28,271 nucleotides of DNA, from assembly GCA_943704525.1 (NCBI GenBank), contig CALSCQ010002262.1:1-28271 (forward strand). The letters are read 5' to 3'. The notes beneath the pieces are model-generated. The model did not search any database. It was not told the DNA's origin and saw nothing but the letters and a program-made list of their open reading frames with translations. The DNA is from Pigoraptor vietnamica (lineage: Eukaryota > Opisthokonta > Filasterea). Position numbers and translations under genes: made by a program. Positions 1 through 9,617 of this stretch are shown in pieces (the stretch's first letter is position 1; each line of letters begins with the position of its first letter).

Positions 1-10
1 GGGGGGGGGA

Positions 11-49
<39 letters not shown>

Positions 50-203
50 TGTGTGTGTGTGTGTGTTGTGTGTGTGTGTGTGCGTGTGTGTGTGCGTGTG
101 TGTGTGTGCGTGTGTGTGTGTGCGTGTGTGTGTGTGCGTGCGTGTGCGTGTGTGCGTGTGTGTGTGTGTGTGTGCGTGTGTGAGAGAGAGAGCGCCGGCG
201 TGC
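1..203. repeat. GA then GT/GC microsatellite at the left edge of the window
   Basis: A G run (1-9) leads into a GA repeat (about 9-47), a long GT repeat interrupted by GC (about 47-181), and a short GA run (182-192). It lies just past the last visible kinase exon of the minus-strand receptor gene, so it is probably the start of that gene's next intron. Open frames through it encode only alternating CV or RE residues and are not genes. Confidence 0.95.
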
Positions 204-3200
204 CTTTGCGGTTAAGTTGTGGTCCAGCAGAATGTTCATCGACTTGAGGTCCCCTGCGACGCCAACGTAAAAGAGTGAGTTGGCATATCCGATCACGGCA
301 TGACTCCCAAGTGTGCACACACACACGCACGCACCGTGGTAGATGGGCGGGGAGTGGAGGTGGAGGTACGTCAACCCCCGCGCAATGTCGACGGTGATGG
401 ACGCGCGGCGCCGCCAGTCGATGCCCTCGCCGCCGTCCTGCGCGCTCCTCTTGAGGAGGTCCGCGAGCGACCCGTTGTCCATGTACTCGGTCACGATGCA
501 CAGGCGCGGAAGCGGCACGTAGCCCATGTAGAGCACGATGTTGGGGTGGCGCAGCGAGCTACGGGAGTGTCGTGGGGTTAATGGCATTCAGGCGGGCACT
601 CGACGAGCACACCCGCACAGATCACCCCACGCAGCACCCACCACATAATGTCGATTTCAGCCTCAAAGGTAAGCATCGCATTGCGCTCCGACGAGTTCAT
701 AAGGGTCGTCGCAGATGCGCGCGACGTGGTGCGACGGAGCGATGAAACGCGCTTCGTGTGGACGCCGCTGTCATCAAAGTCCTCCAGGTGCATCGACGAC
801 GTGTGGCTTTTCGTGCGCAGTCGCTCCACGGGCTGTGCCTGCGTCCAGGCCTTCGTCGGCTCGTCCGGGGGTGGCAGTTCCACCGCGCCAGGCAATCCGG
901 AAGCGGACAGGCGGCCAGCGGCAATGCTGAGGCGGCGGGGAAGGACCTCGTTCGCGCTGCCGGTGAGGGGGCGCTTGGCCTCGTTGTTGTTGGCAAGCGA
1001 TGCAAGGAGCGTGCACTCCTTGATCGCGACAGGGGTGTTGCGCCAACGCCCGAGATAGACAGTGCCCACGGCGCCGCGCCCCAGCTGCGAAGGGGTATCA
1101 ATCAACGCACCGCACATGTTGCTACAAGCACATTCGCACGGCACACATGCACTCGATTCCCGCACGTAAGGTCCTACGCACATTCACACATGCAATGACA
1201 TGCATTATACACTCACACAGACAGACGGGCAAATACACACACACACACAGACACGCACATGCACACACATGCACACACATGCACACACACATGCACACAC
1301 ATGCACACACACACATGCACACATGCATGCATCACGCACGTATACACCGCACCAATGGAGAAAGAAAGAGCGCAAAACTTACAATGTTGCCAAACTCGAG
1401 CTCGTCGAACGGAATGACGACGCGCATCTCCTGCTGTTGTGCCTGCATCACCTCGATGTGGTCCTTGAGGCGGCGACTGGACACGCGCACCACAAGCGCA
1501 ATCAGGGCAATCAGCGCAACGCCGCCGACGACGCAGCCCACGATCACCCCCACGTGCGACGACGAGCCGCCGGCGACGGGCGTGGGGGGCGCGGCCACGC
1601 AGCCAAGGTCGGGGTCCGTCGAGGCCTCCTCGTATATAATGCACTGGAGTGGCCCTGTCGGCGTATACGAATTGCGCGTGATCCGCCCTTCGAGCGAAGG
1701 CGCAACCGACTGCGCTGCAACCAAATACTCCTGAAAAATGGAGGCAATTTCGGGGCCAAAATCGTACTGCTTGAAGGCGGGGTCCTGCGAAGTGGCGCGC
1801 GTTAGCAGCCGACGATGACGGCGCGGCACACACGACAACGCCAAACGACAGGACGCAATAAAATCACACGATAATAATATATGCGCAAAGGACTATAGTG
1901 AACAGACGACAATGGACCAATGAGCAACAACAAAATCAGTAACAGGCACATCACGTGGCGCAGTGCTCAGCAGAGGACAGGACGCACGCACACGCGGAGA
2001 CCGCTGTTTTCCAGCGACAGCCCACCATCAGCATCGTGTAGTTGTCTCCGCCGTTTCGCACAAAGTCGAGGGTGCACAGTCGGTAGAGTCCTTTATACTG
2101 TATCGGGTGGTACTTGCCGTCGTCCCCAATCACAGAGACGCTGTTTACGCGGCCCCTGTACGGCGCCTTCGTCGGGTCGAATTTATAGCGTATCCCCGAC
2201 ACTTGCGGAAATCTGCGCAATAATCAGTGCGTAAGCGGCAGTGGTAGCGGCGCGGGGATGGTGGGCGAGGATCGAGGGCAAATGTCCCACGCCAATAAGC
2301 AATGTGCTGCCGCGAAAGTGGCTGCGCCATAAAACGCACCTCCCCGTCCCACTCGTCTGGATGTACGAGCCGTTGACGGTGAGCGAGACGCCGTTCTCGA
2401 GGGCCGCGACGAGCGTGTGCCCCGGGATCGTCATGCGCGAAAGCGTGTTGCGAAATCGCAGCACGTTATACACGTCGGCGACCGTCACGTTGCCGACGGC
2501 AAAGCTGCCCCGGATGGAGCCCGAGTTGAGAAGAACGACCGAGCACCAGTTGTCCGCCTTCCACTTGAGGGCGTCGACGATCAGGTTACCCATGCGGCAC
2601 TCGACGTTGCGGCACGACAGCGCGTCGCCCTCCACGCTCACATTCGACAGCGCCACAATCTGCCGGCGGAAGTCGTTCACGAACAAATTCGCAATCGACA
2701 GCGTTCGTGTCGTCGCCGCGTCGGGCGTCACGCAGCCAAACTCCTTCGCAACGTACGCGGTCGCCGTGGCGTTGTTGTACGGGCAGCTGCGAAGGACCGT
2801 CGGGCCGGCAGACGCCAGGACGACACGGGGATACGCGGGACCCGACGGCTGCGTCAGGTTGAGCTTCACTGCCTGACCGATGCGAGCCGTGCTCATGGGG
2901 GAAGCCGTCGGGTCGTACGTCAGCTCGACGTCGAGGACGGTCACGAGGTTGAAAGCGTCGTTGCTGGTCGTGACGGCCTTGATGCCTGTGAGCGACACGG
3001 GAGGGTTCAATGTGAGACCACGAGAGGCAAGGATTGGTCGTCACATAACACACGCACGCCCCACAAACGCGGGTGGACGTGGGTACGATGCAGTTCGTGC
3101 AAAACAGTGGGTGCGCTGCAGTACAACGAGTGCTCCAACAAAGGCGTGCGCCTAACAGGAGGAGAGGTAACACTCACCGGCGTCCGCGGTATCGAGAACG

Positions 3201-4820
3201 GTGTTCAGCGGATAGGGCGTCGTGGGAATAATGCCCGCCACCGGAAACTGAGGGGAGAGAAATGCCATATAAGAACAATCCACGATGTCCAATCGACTTC
3301 GCTCCAAAGTAGGAAAGAGGTTACTGTCACCGCCGCTGGTACAAACCCACACATGGGCCCTAACCAAAAACAAAAACCCTCGCGCGTCTCGGCGCACGCG
3401 CGCACACTCACGTTGCCTGTCGCAGTCGTGAAGCCCGTCGCAGCATACACGTGGATGCCCCGGATGCTCTTCGCAACAGGCACCAGCTGAGCCGCCATGT
3501 TCGATATGCGGTTGACCACGCACACGACCAGTGCAACATCCGGGTGCTCCGCGTATAGTGCGTCGACGGCGGCCTGCAGGCTTCCGACGACGTCTGACGT
3601 CACGGTCACCAGCGGACCATCGCCGTCGTTGCAGTCTGCCAACACGCACGTGTCCACAGTGGCAAACGAGACGAAGCCGACCTGCATTCGAAGCAACCGG
3701 GCGGAGAATAAGGTCACGCCAGCGGAACAGTGCGCACGAACGAGGAAAAAAGCAGAGAGTGTGCGTGTGTGTGAGTGTGAGATGCGGACGGCATGAATCG
3801 TAGGCGGCTCCAACCACAGAACAGAGGTTCAACTTTTGTCAGGTGGTGTGGTGCGTCGGTTTTTGTGCGCTTGCGAAACGTGTCTGCGAGTGCAGTGGCA
3901 AAATGCACGGTGGGCATGCGTGCGTATGTGTGCGGCCTCACTTTCAATGTTCCCCCGCCGGCGTTAGTGAGGGTCGCAGTGTGGAAGCGCTGCAGGTTCT
4001 GTATGCGGCTGAGGGCGTAGCGCGATGCAAACTGCATGTTTGCGGGCCTGACCGTGAGGCTGTTGGGGTAGGTCGCGAGGGTGCTCGCAAGACTGTCCAG
4101 GCCTGGCTGAAGGTCGTTGATGCCAAGCCTGCGCAACAAACGAGAGGATGAGCATAAGAGCGCACGAACAGCGCTGTATGTACGCGCGTGCGCTTGTGTG
4201 AATGTGTACGTGGTGACGTGCGTGTGTGTGTGCACTTGTGTGTGTGTGTGTGTGTGTGCACCTGTGTGTGTGTGTGTGGTGCTGGTGACGTGCGCATCTC
4301 ATGAATGTGCGTGCGTGTGCAAGTGGGAAAGAGGGAGGGGCCAAAAGCAGCACAGTCGAGACAGAGAGTTGCAATGGCGAGCGCAGGCAGAAACGAGGTC
4401 TGCGAATGTATGAAGAAAGCAGCGGGACACAAGCGCACGATGCACGCTGAGCCCGTCTACTCACCCCTTGACGTGGTAGTCCAGCTGCGAATAAATGTCG
4501 AGCGTGACTCGCCCCTCGTGCACGCGCTCAAATAGCGTCGTACCCATCCAGCACCCGACGTCCGCGCGCACCACGAACGATGTCGCGTTCGAGAACGGGA
4601 TTGTGCTGGGATCCGACGCGTATTGCACGGCCGCAAAGACGCGGTCGAGGCCGCCGTAGTTGATGTTGTTCGTCGCCTCCTCAATCACGATGCCGCGCAA
4701 ATTGCCGGTGAGAACGAGGCGCACCTGCCGAACGGTCGTTGCTCCGCGCGCGACGCAAGCGAGAGCGGCGCACAGCGCGAGTACAAGGCGCCATCTGCGC
4801 GCTTGCAAGGGCGCTGCCAT
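204..4820 (-). CDS. Receptor kinase with CD73-like pseudo-5'-nucleotidase ectodomain (3'-partial)
   Basis: Ten exons on the minus strand: 4820-4465, 4128-3942, 3681-3412, 3247-3178, 2985-2340, 2212-2026, 1784-1383, 1084-642, 558-335, 253-204. They join in frame into 945 residues with no stop; the rest of the kinase lies off the window. The start is the ATG before a signal peptide (about residues 1-26). Residues 28-294 resemble the metallophosphoesterase half of 5'-nucleotidase/CD73 and 295-610 the C-terminal nucleotide-binding half ([41 protein letters not shown]). The metal-ligand motifs are altered: TGNLRG for TNDxH, ADVGCWMG for DAGDxx[10 protein letters not shown] for GNHEFDxG. A Gly/Ala/Val-rich membrane helix spans about 650-671. 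The TKL-like kinase starts at 707 with LGRGAVG, VAIK Lys728, alpha-C Glu849 and HGDLKSMN (Asp930, Asn935), with a Ser/Arg-rich insert of about 110 residues between beta-3 and alpha-C. Inference: a surface receptor that senses rather than hydrolyses a nucleotide-like ligand. The architecture is well supported; loss of catalysis is inferred. Confidence 0.88.
1231..1330. repeat. CA-rich microsatellite in intron 7 of the receptor kinase gene
   Basis: CACACA blocks with repeated ATGCACACAC units on the plus strand, so TG-rich on the sense strand. It sits inside the intron (1382-1085) between the juxtamembrane exon and the first kinase exon. The donor is GTAAGT, the only textbook donor in the window. 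Confidence 0.9.
4129..4464 (-). other. Intron 1 of the receptor kinase gene, with a GT/CA microsatellite
   Basis: A 336-nt intron with donor GTGAGT at 4464 and acceptor TTGCGCAG ending at 4129. It joins the codon split as GG|G, giving HVKGLGIND across the junction, which aligns with the GNHEFD region of 5'-nucleotidases. It carries a GT-rich tract on the plus strand (about 4219-4282). No other feature was seen in it. Confidence 0.85.
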
Positions 4821-5314
4821 AGCGGCGGGGTGGGCCAGACGACTAGGGCGGCATGGATGGGGATGCAGTTGCGGCGCAAAACGGTGGCTTCGAGTATCCG
4901 TTACAGCGGCTGGGAAGGGCACATGCTAAGTGCAGGGGGCGTGTTGCAGCGGCTGGGAGGAAGGGCACGTGCATCCCAGAAGTACAGAGGCTGTTCGTGT
5001 CGGATTGGCGAGTCGCGTACAGAGGGTCCCGCCTAACAAGTGGCGGGTGCGTGTGTCTGGACAATCCGTTGCCATGCATTTAATTTGGGATGTTTCACAA
5101 TTTTCACCCACATTTTCAAATGTTCCAATATAAACACTCAACAAAGAGCGACGATAAGTACAGTTTGGGTAAAATTGAAAGCTACTACACGCTTCTTTAG
5201 TGCAAACCATAGACAACATGTTGGCCAAAATCTACATAGTACGCAAGCGTCATGTCATCATGTGCGCAATGACATCTTCAGTGCGTCAGTTTATCTTGCC
5301 GATAAAAAGCCGAC
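4821..5314. promoter_or_regulatory. Divergent intergenic region between the receptor kinase and the two-helix membrane protein
   Basis: These 494 bases separate two genes transcribed away from each other, so both core promoters should lie here. The part near the minus-strand gene is GC-rich, while about 5080-5290 is clearly AT-rich. A TATAAA at 5129-5134 on the plus strand lies about 180 bases before the plus gene's ATG. A spliced or untranslated leader cannot be excluded. No convincing ORF is present. Confidence 0.55.
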
Positions 5315-6981
5315 ATGCTCTCGGCTCCAAGCGCCCCCAACGCAATGCAGCGCAATTCCCCGCACCTCGAGCCCCTCCTCAGCGGGGGGCCGAGCACCCC
5401 CGCCTCCTCACGCCGCCCCTCCGGTGACATGGCGGCGAGTGGCGTGGCGGCGATGGAGGTCAGCGACGACCCTGCTGGGTTCTTCGCGGGCGTCGACCCA
5501 AATTCCTTCCTGCACGTCTCGCCGCTGTCCATGTCGCGGGGGGAGCGCCTCGGTCTCTACGCACTCCTCGTGTGCATGGTTGGCCTCGCGTGCGCCTATA
5601 TTGGATACGCCTCGCACAAAATAGCCAACGGCGAGTCGTACGCGACATCGACCACGTCGATCGAGGCTGTCGACGGCCTTCCGCGCATCCGTTTTCTCAT
5701 TATTCGACCCGTGCCTGCGTCAGTCAGCGGCAATTGCACGTACCCTGCCGGCGGTGCGCTGCCGGTGCCTGCCATCGGGACGCGCATGTCGTCGCTTGTG
5801 GACGGGACGCCGTGGCCCAAGCCGGGCGACACGGACGCACCTTACCCCGCCAGCGTGTGCATGCCGCCAAACGCAAGGCCCGAGTCGCACACGGACCCCC
5901 CCGGCGCGCCACCAACGTTGATTCAGCCGCAGTGTCGCTCGGTCACGTGCGTCACCACGTCGGGTCCCTTCCTCCCCTTCGGCTGGCGATCGAGCGTGGT
6001 GCGCGCGCAAGTGTGCGAGATCGAAATCGGCCCGTGGGTGACGACCACGACCGCTTTCGTGAACCTCTTCATGCCGATCGCGTGGGCGGCCGGCGGCGAC
6101 GCGCAGCGTGCGTGTCCCGTGAGTAACTTGCGTTACTTTGCTGCGGATCCCGAGGGCGTCCCTTCGCGAGCCGCCATCGAGACTGCCTACATCTCGGCAC
6201 GTGACGTGAACGACAACACACCCCTCGCCGATTTTGTGGCGTCGTCGGATTTCGACAGGTTGGCGTCCTGTCGCGCGCACCGTCCTTTGCTCACTCGCCG
6301 CGCTTGTCGACTGTTTTTCACAAACAGTCTGACGCCCCTTGCGAACTCGCGACTGTTCTTGACATACATTTCCGTTCTGGCAGGTTCATGATGTCGTCAG
6401 GGGCGCAGATTCGCCTCGGCTGCGCGGCGTCCGGCGGCATTCCCTGGGAGTACCACTGGGACGGCCCCCGCAAGTTCTTCATGGCCTTCCAGCCGTGGAA
6501 GCCGGGCGATCCCATCGCGTCCTCCATCACTATGCAGCACACCCTCACGCTCGATTCGACGACCACTGCGATGAACAAAATGGGCTTGTCGCTGAGCTAC
6601 GTCGTGCGCGACGCACGCATTCGGCTGCAGGCGCCCGTCGAGGGCTTCAGCGACCCGTCGTGCGACCGTGCCTACGCTGCCGACTGGCACGTGACGACCC
6701 CAGCGAACTACGCGTACCTCACCCCCAACACAACATACACTGTCGACACGCTTATTGCGATGCTGGACGTGAGCGCGGAGGGTCTCGTGCGCACCGAAAA
6801 GACGCGCCGCGTTCTCTCGTTCACGGGCATTGACCTGCTCGTCGGCCTCATGTCGGTGATTGGAGGCATGTCCACGCTGCTCGGCGTGTTCTTCCCGATC
6901 ATCCAGAAGGGCGAATCGGCGCGGTTCTTCCGCTTTGGGCGGCGCAAAAACGTCTACCACAGCCTCCTCAAGAAGTGCTGA
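5315..6981 (+). CDS. Two-transmembrane protein with large Cys-containing extracytoplasmic loop
   Basis: Two exons, 5315-6258 and 6384-6981, encode 513 residues; a second in-frame ATG lies at 5345. The 125-nt intron has donor GTTGGC and acceptor TTCTGGCAG and splits an Arg codon as AG|G. Residues 1-78 are Ser/Pro-rich and probably cytoplasmic, and residues 79-99 form a hydrophobic helix. About 360 residues follow with a dozen or more cysteines and an N-glycosylation sequon (NCT, near 140). A second long hydrophobic stretch (about 461-488, containing SVIGGMSTLLG) precedes a short basic tail (FFRFGRRK). This topology is that of P2X and ENaC/ASIC subunits, and the Gly-rich second helix is compatible with a pore helix, but I see no diagnostic family motif. 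ERGIC/ERV cargo receptors share the topology too. Function is unassigned. Confidence 0.8.
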
Positions 6982-7649
6982 TGCGCCGGTGCCGTGTAGA
7001 AGTTTGGATGTGCGGAGGACGGCCGCGAGGCAGCTGTGCCGTCGTTTTGGCCGCCTCGGGCGATGTCTGACAGCGATGCGATAAGCGCCCCAGGCTTCCG
7101 TGCCGGCGTACGGACAAATTCTATTTATTACCCCTCCGCACCACATTGGCGGGCAAGTTAGTGGTGTGACACGCGTATTGGATGTCACTTGCCTCGTGTT
7201 GGGCACAGTAAATCTTATTGGAATGATTGATTGATAGAGACTGAGGAAATGTTATTTATTCCCCCCCCCCCTCCCCACGTCTCTCCCCGCCATTGGTGTG
7301 ACACGGACGTCGCTTGACTCATGTTGGGCACAGTAAGTCTTATCGGATGATCGATTGATAGGAAAGACAATTGCATAGAGTTCCACTCGTGCCCTCGCCT
7401 CTCGCATAAGCCTGTCTGTTGAGGCTACCGCTGTGATGCCAGGGAAGTGCCGGCGCGGCCCGTCCAATTACACTGTACTGGGCTTAGCTCAAGACTGAAA
7501 AAAAGTCGACGGTTGCGAACTGAGATTGCAGTTTTTTGCACGCAGCGACGCAAACAGTCGGCGCCTTTGACGCCCACCACGTCCAACGACGCAGACGAGA
7601 GCTTAATTTACAAAAAGCGCGCGATTCACCACAACGGAGTGAGGCGCAA
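6982..7649. other. Convergent intergenic region (3' flanks of two genes)
   Basis: 668 bases between the stop of the plus-strand two-helix protein gene and the stop of the minus-strand glycosyltransferase-like gene. Both 3' untranslated regions should lie here. It has no credible ORF. It contains a degenerate direct repeat (7121-7361) and a C run (7261-7271). A TTTACA/TGTAAA-like sequence lies near 7606-7612, but no clear AATAAA was found on either strand. Confidence 0.7.
7121..7361. repeat. Degenerate direct repeat, two copies of about 115 bases
   Basis: Copy A (7121-7237) and copy B (7251-7361) share, in the same order: TTATTT/TATTTATT, a C-rich run, CATTGG, GTGTGACACG, CACTTG or CGCTTG, the 15-mer TGTTGGGCACAGTAA, TCTTAT, and GATTGATAG. 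They differ by small indels and substitutions, so this is an old tandem duplication and not a microsatellite. No coding frame runs through both copies. Confidence 0.85.
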
Positions 7650-9617
7650 TCAGCCTTTGTAGTTGCCCATTACGAGCGGCGCAAACTCGGCGTCGATTCG
7701 GCGCGATAGCACGCAGCTTCGCCGGTAGCCCAAGACGACGTAGTACGACCGGCCATCGTCGTCCGTGAGAGGGTAAGGTACCTCCATGTCGGTGTCGGCG
7801 ACCTTCGGTGCTGCGTCCACTGGTGCGTCGCCATTGAAGCCGGCTTCCGACAAGACGTCGAGGTTGTCGTCGTCTACGCAGTTCACATCGCCCGACGCCC
7901 CAACGACCTTGCGATGGCGCGTGATTTCTGTTGAGAACGACACCGCAAAGAGACCGTCCGCGCTCGCGAGAACGCCAAAATTGGACGCTTGCCTCGCGAC
8001 AAAGTTGTGGATGGCGTCGTGTGCGCGGGTGGCGACGCTCGCTCGGAACATGGTACACTCGTCGCGCCTCTCGTTGCCCAGCGAAATCAGGTCGTTGGTG
8101 TCGTCATCGTCTGCGCCCGTCGGCGTGCCGCTCTCTCCCTTGGCCTCGGCGAGGATGACGTCACGGACCGCGGCAAGGTATTTGGCCATCGAGTCAATGT
8201 CGCCGAGAATGACGTCGCCTATCAACATCCTGCAAAGACACAGTTGATGAGACAGGGCGAAGTGTGTGGGGCAGCGCTGACGTAATAACTATCGCAATGA
8301 CGGAACTGCACGGACCGACGGCACCACGGCATTGCGACGGTCAAACAATGAAGATGAAACCCACCAGTCGTTCAGCGCGGCCCCCACGCCCTCCTTTTCC
8401 TTGCCAAGGCAAAGGCGCAGCCATGAACCTGCCGTCGTCGCACCCAGCGCAACGGGTGCTTGGAACACGTGGATGCCCGTCTGTCCGCGCAGCTCGTCGA
8501 TGGACACGAGCGCGAAGGGGTCCTTTTGGAAGATGACGCCCCCGGTCAAGTCGACGACGGCCACCGCGCCGTACCTCCCGCGAATGCTCTCCACGAAGCT
8601 TTCAAACAAGAAATAGCGGTGCAGCTGAGGCGGCATGCTGCGCCACGGCTCCGGCAGGTCCTCTCGCGCAATGTACGTGACCGCAAAGTTGGCCTCTTCA
8701 GCGAGAGCGTCCAAAAACGATCCCGGCGACTCCGGCTCAGAGTAATCGCCAGCCTGGCGACGGCGCGTGGCGTTCGTGCGTTCGGCCGGCGAGAGCTCGG
8801 CGAAGACGAGCAGGTCGGTGTCCGAATTGGCCTGGCGGAGGGAGAGCGCGAAATTGCGGACGATGGCGTTTCTGTCTGCGCCCGTGCCGAGCCCAAGTGC
8901 CACTGCGACGACCGCGCGGCGCGACGCCGGCGCCTCCTTCCCCCCCAGCACCCACGCGTCCACCTCGACTTCGTCAGGATCGCCGCTGAAGGGCGCGTTG
9001 TCAATATCCGCGGGCCCCTTGTTGCCGTCGTGATTGCCGCGCATGCCGGACAGGCGCGCGTCGGCCGACGGGTACCAGTCCGCGTCCTCTTCAAGGTCGC
9101 CGTCGCGCACTTCGGCGTCCTCGACAACCGCGTTGGCGTCATCCAGTGCGCTCGGCCCGTCGTTCTCATTCTCTGTTGGGAGCGAGTCCTCGCTGGCAAG
9201 CGCAGATTCTTCGTCGTCGAGCGCCGCCCAGAACGCAAGCCACTCTTTGTCCGGAGTGCCGTCGCCGCCGCCGAGTGGTCGGCGCTCGGCCCCGGCATCC
9301 GCATCCTTTGCCGCATACTCGGCATACAGCGCATCCGTCGGCGGTCGTGCGTAGTCCATGTTCACAAGCGGGTGCGAGCGCGCAATGTCCCTGTAGCGCA
9401 CGGCGAGCAGGCACAGGAGCGTCACGAGCACAAAGAAGCCGGTGAGCTCCCACACGAGCAGCCGCCGCTGCGAAGCGCGCCAGGCATGCGCTGCGACGCG
9501 ACCCTGCTGTCCCGCGCCGTTCTCGCCGAGGTCGATGGCCACGGACGCTGGAGGCTGAGTTGGCATGGCCACTGGCGGCGACGAGGGCGCCCCTGCAGTT
9601 GGCTTGTCTGCAACCAT
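7650..9617 (-). CDS. Type II membrane glycosyltransferase-like protein
   Basis: Two exons, 9617-8365 and 8229-7650, encode 610 residues. The intron has donor GTGGGT and acceptor TTTGCAG and splits a Trp codon, giving LNDWMLIGDVILGD. A proline-rich cytoplasmic tail is followed by a single signal-anchor helix (about 53-74) and an Asp/Glu-rich stem to about 220. The lumenal domain contains VVDLTGGVIFQKDPF (about 354-368), resembling the nucleotide-sugar-site signature (sDxRDvvFQxDPF) of a eukaryotic glycosyltransferase group. It also contains LGxxxAGSWLRLCLG, a GDVILGDIDSMAKYL segment like the NxGvxxGs...Yl step, and HDAIHNFVA like the DQxxHNxL motif. The expected Arg-Asp of the signature is missing (LTGG), so metal binding or catalysis may be altered. 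The Golgi location is inferred from the type II topology. The family call is by motif likeness only and the acceptor substrate is unknown. Confidence 0.75.

Noticed and set aside
15-247. Open frames encoding (CV)n or (RE)n peptides in the left repeat
   Set aside because: Pure microsatellite translation, with no homology, no start context and no natural composition.
1231-1330. Regular CA/ATGCACAC units considered as a CRISPR-like array
   Set aside because: Microsatellite without distinct spacers, inside a spliceosomal intron of a eukaryotic gene.
2417-3490. 357-residue open frame on the plus strand
   Set aside because: Shadow of 5'-nucleotidase-like exons on the minus strand, running through their introns.
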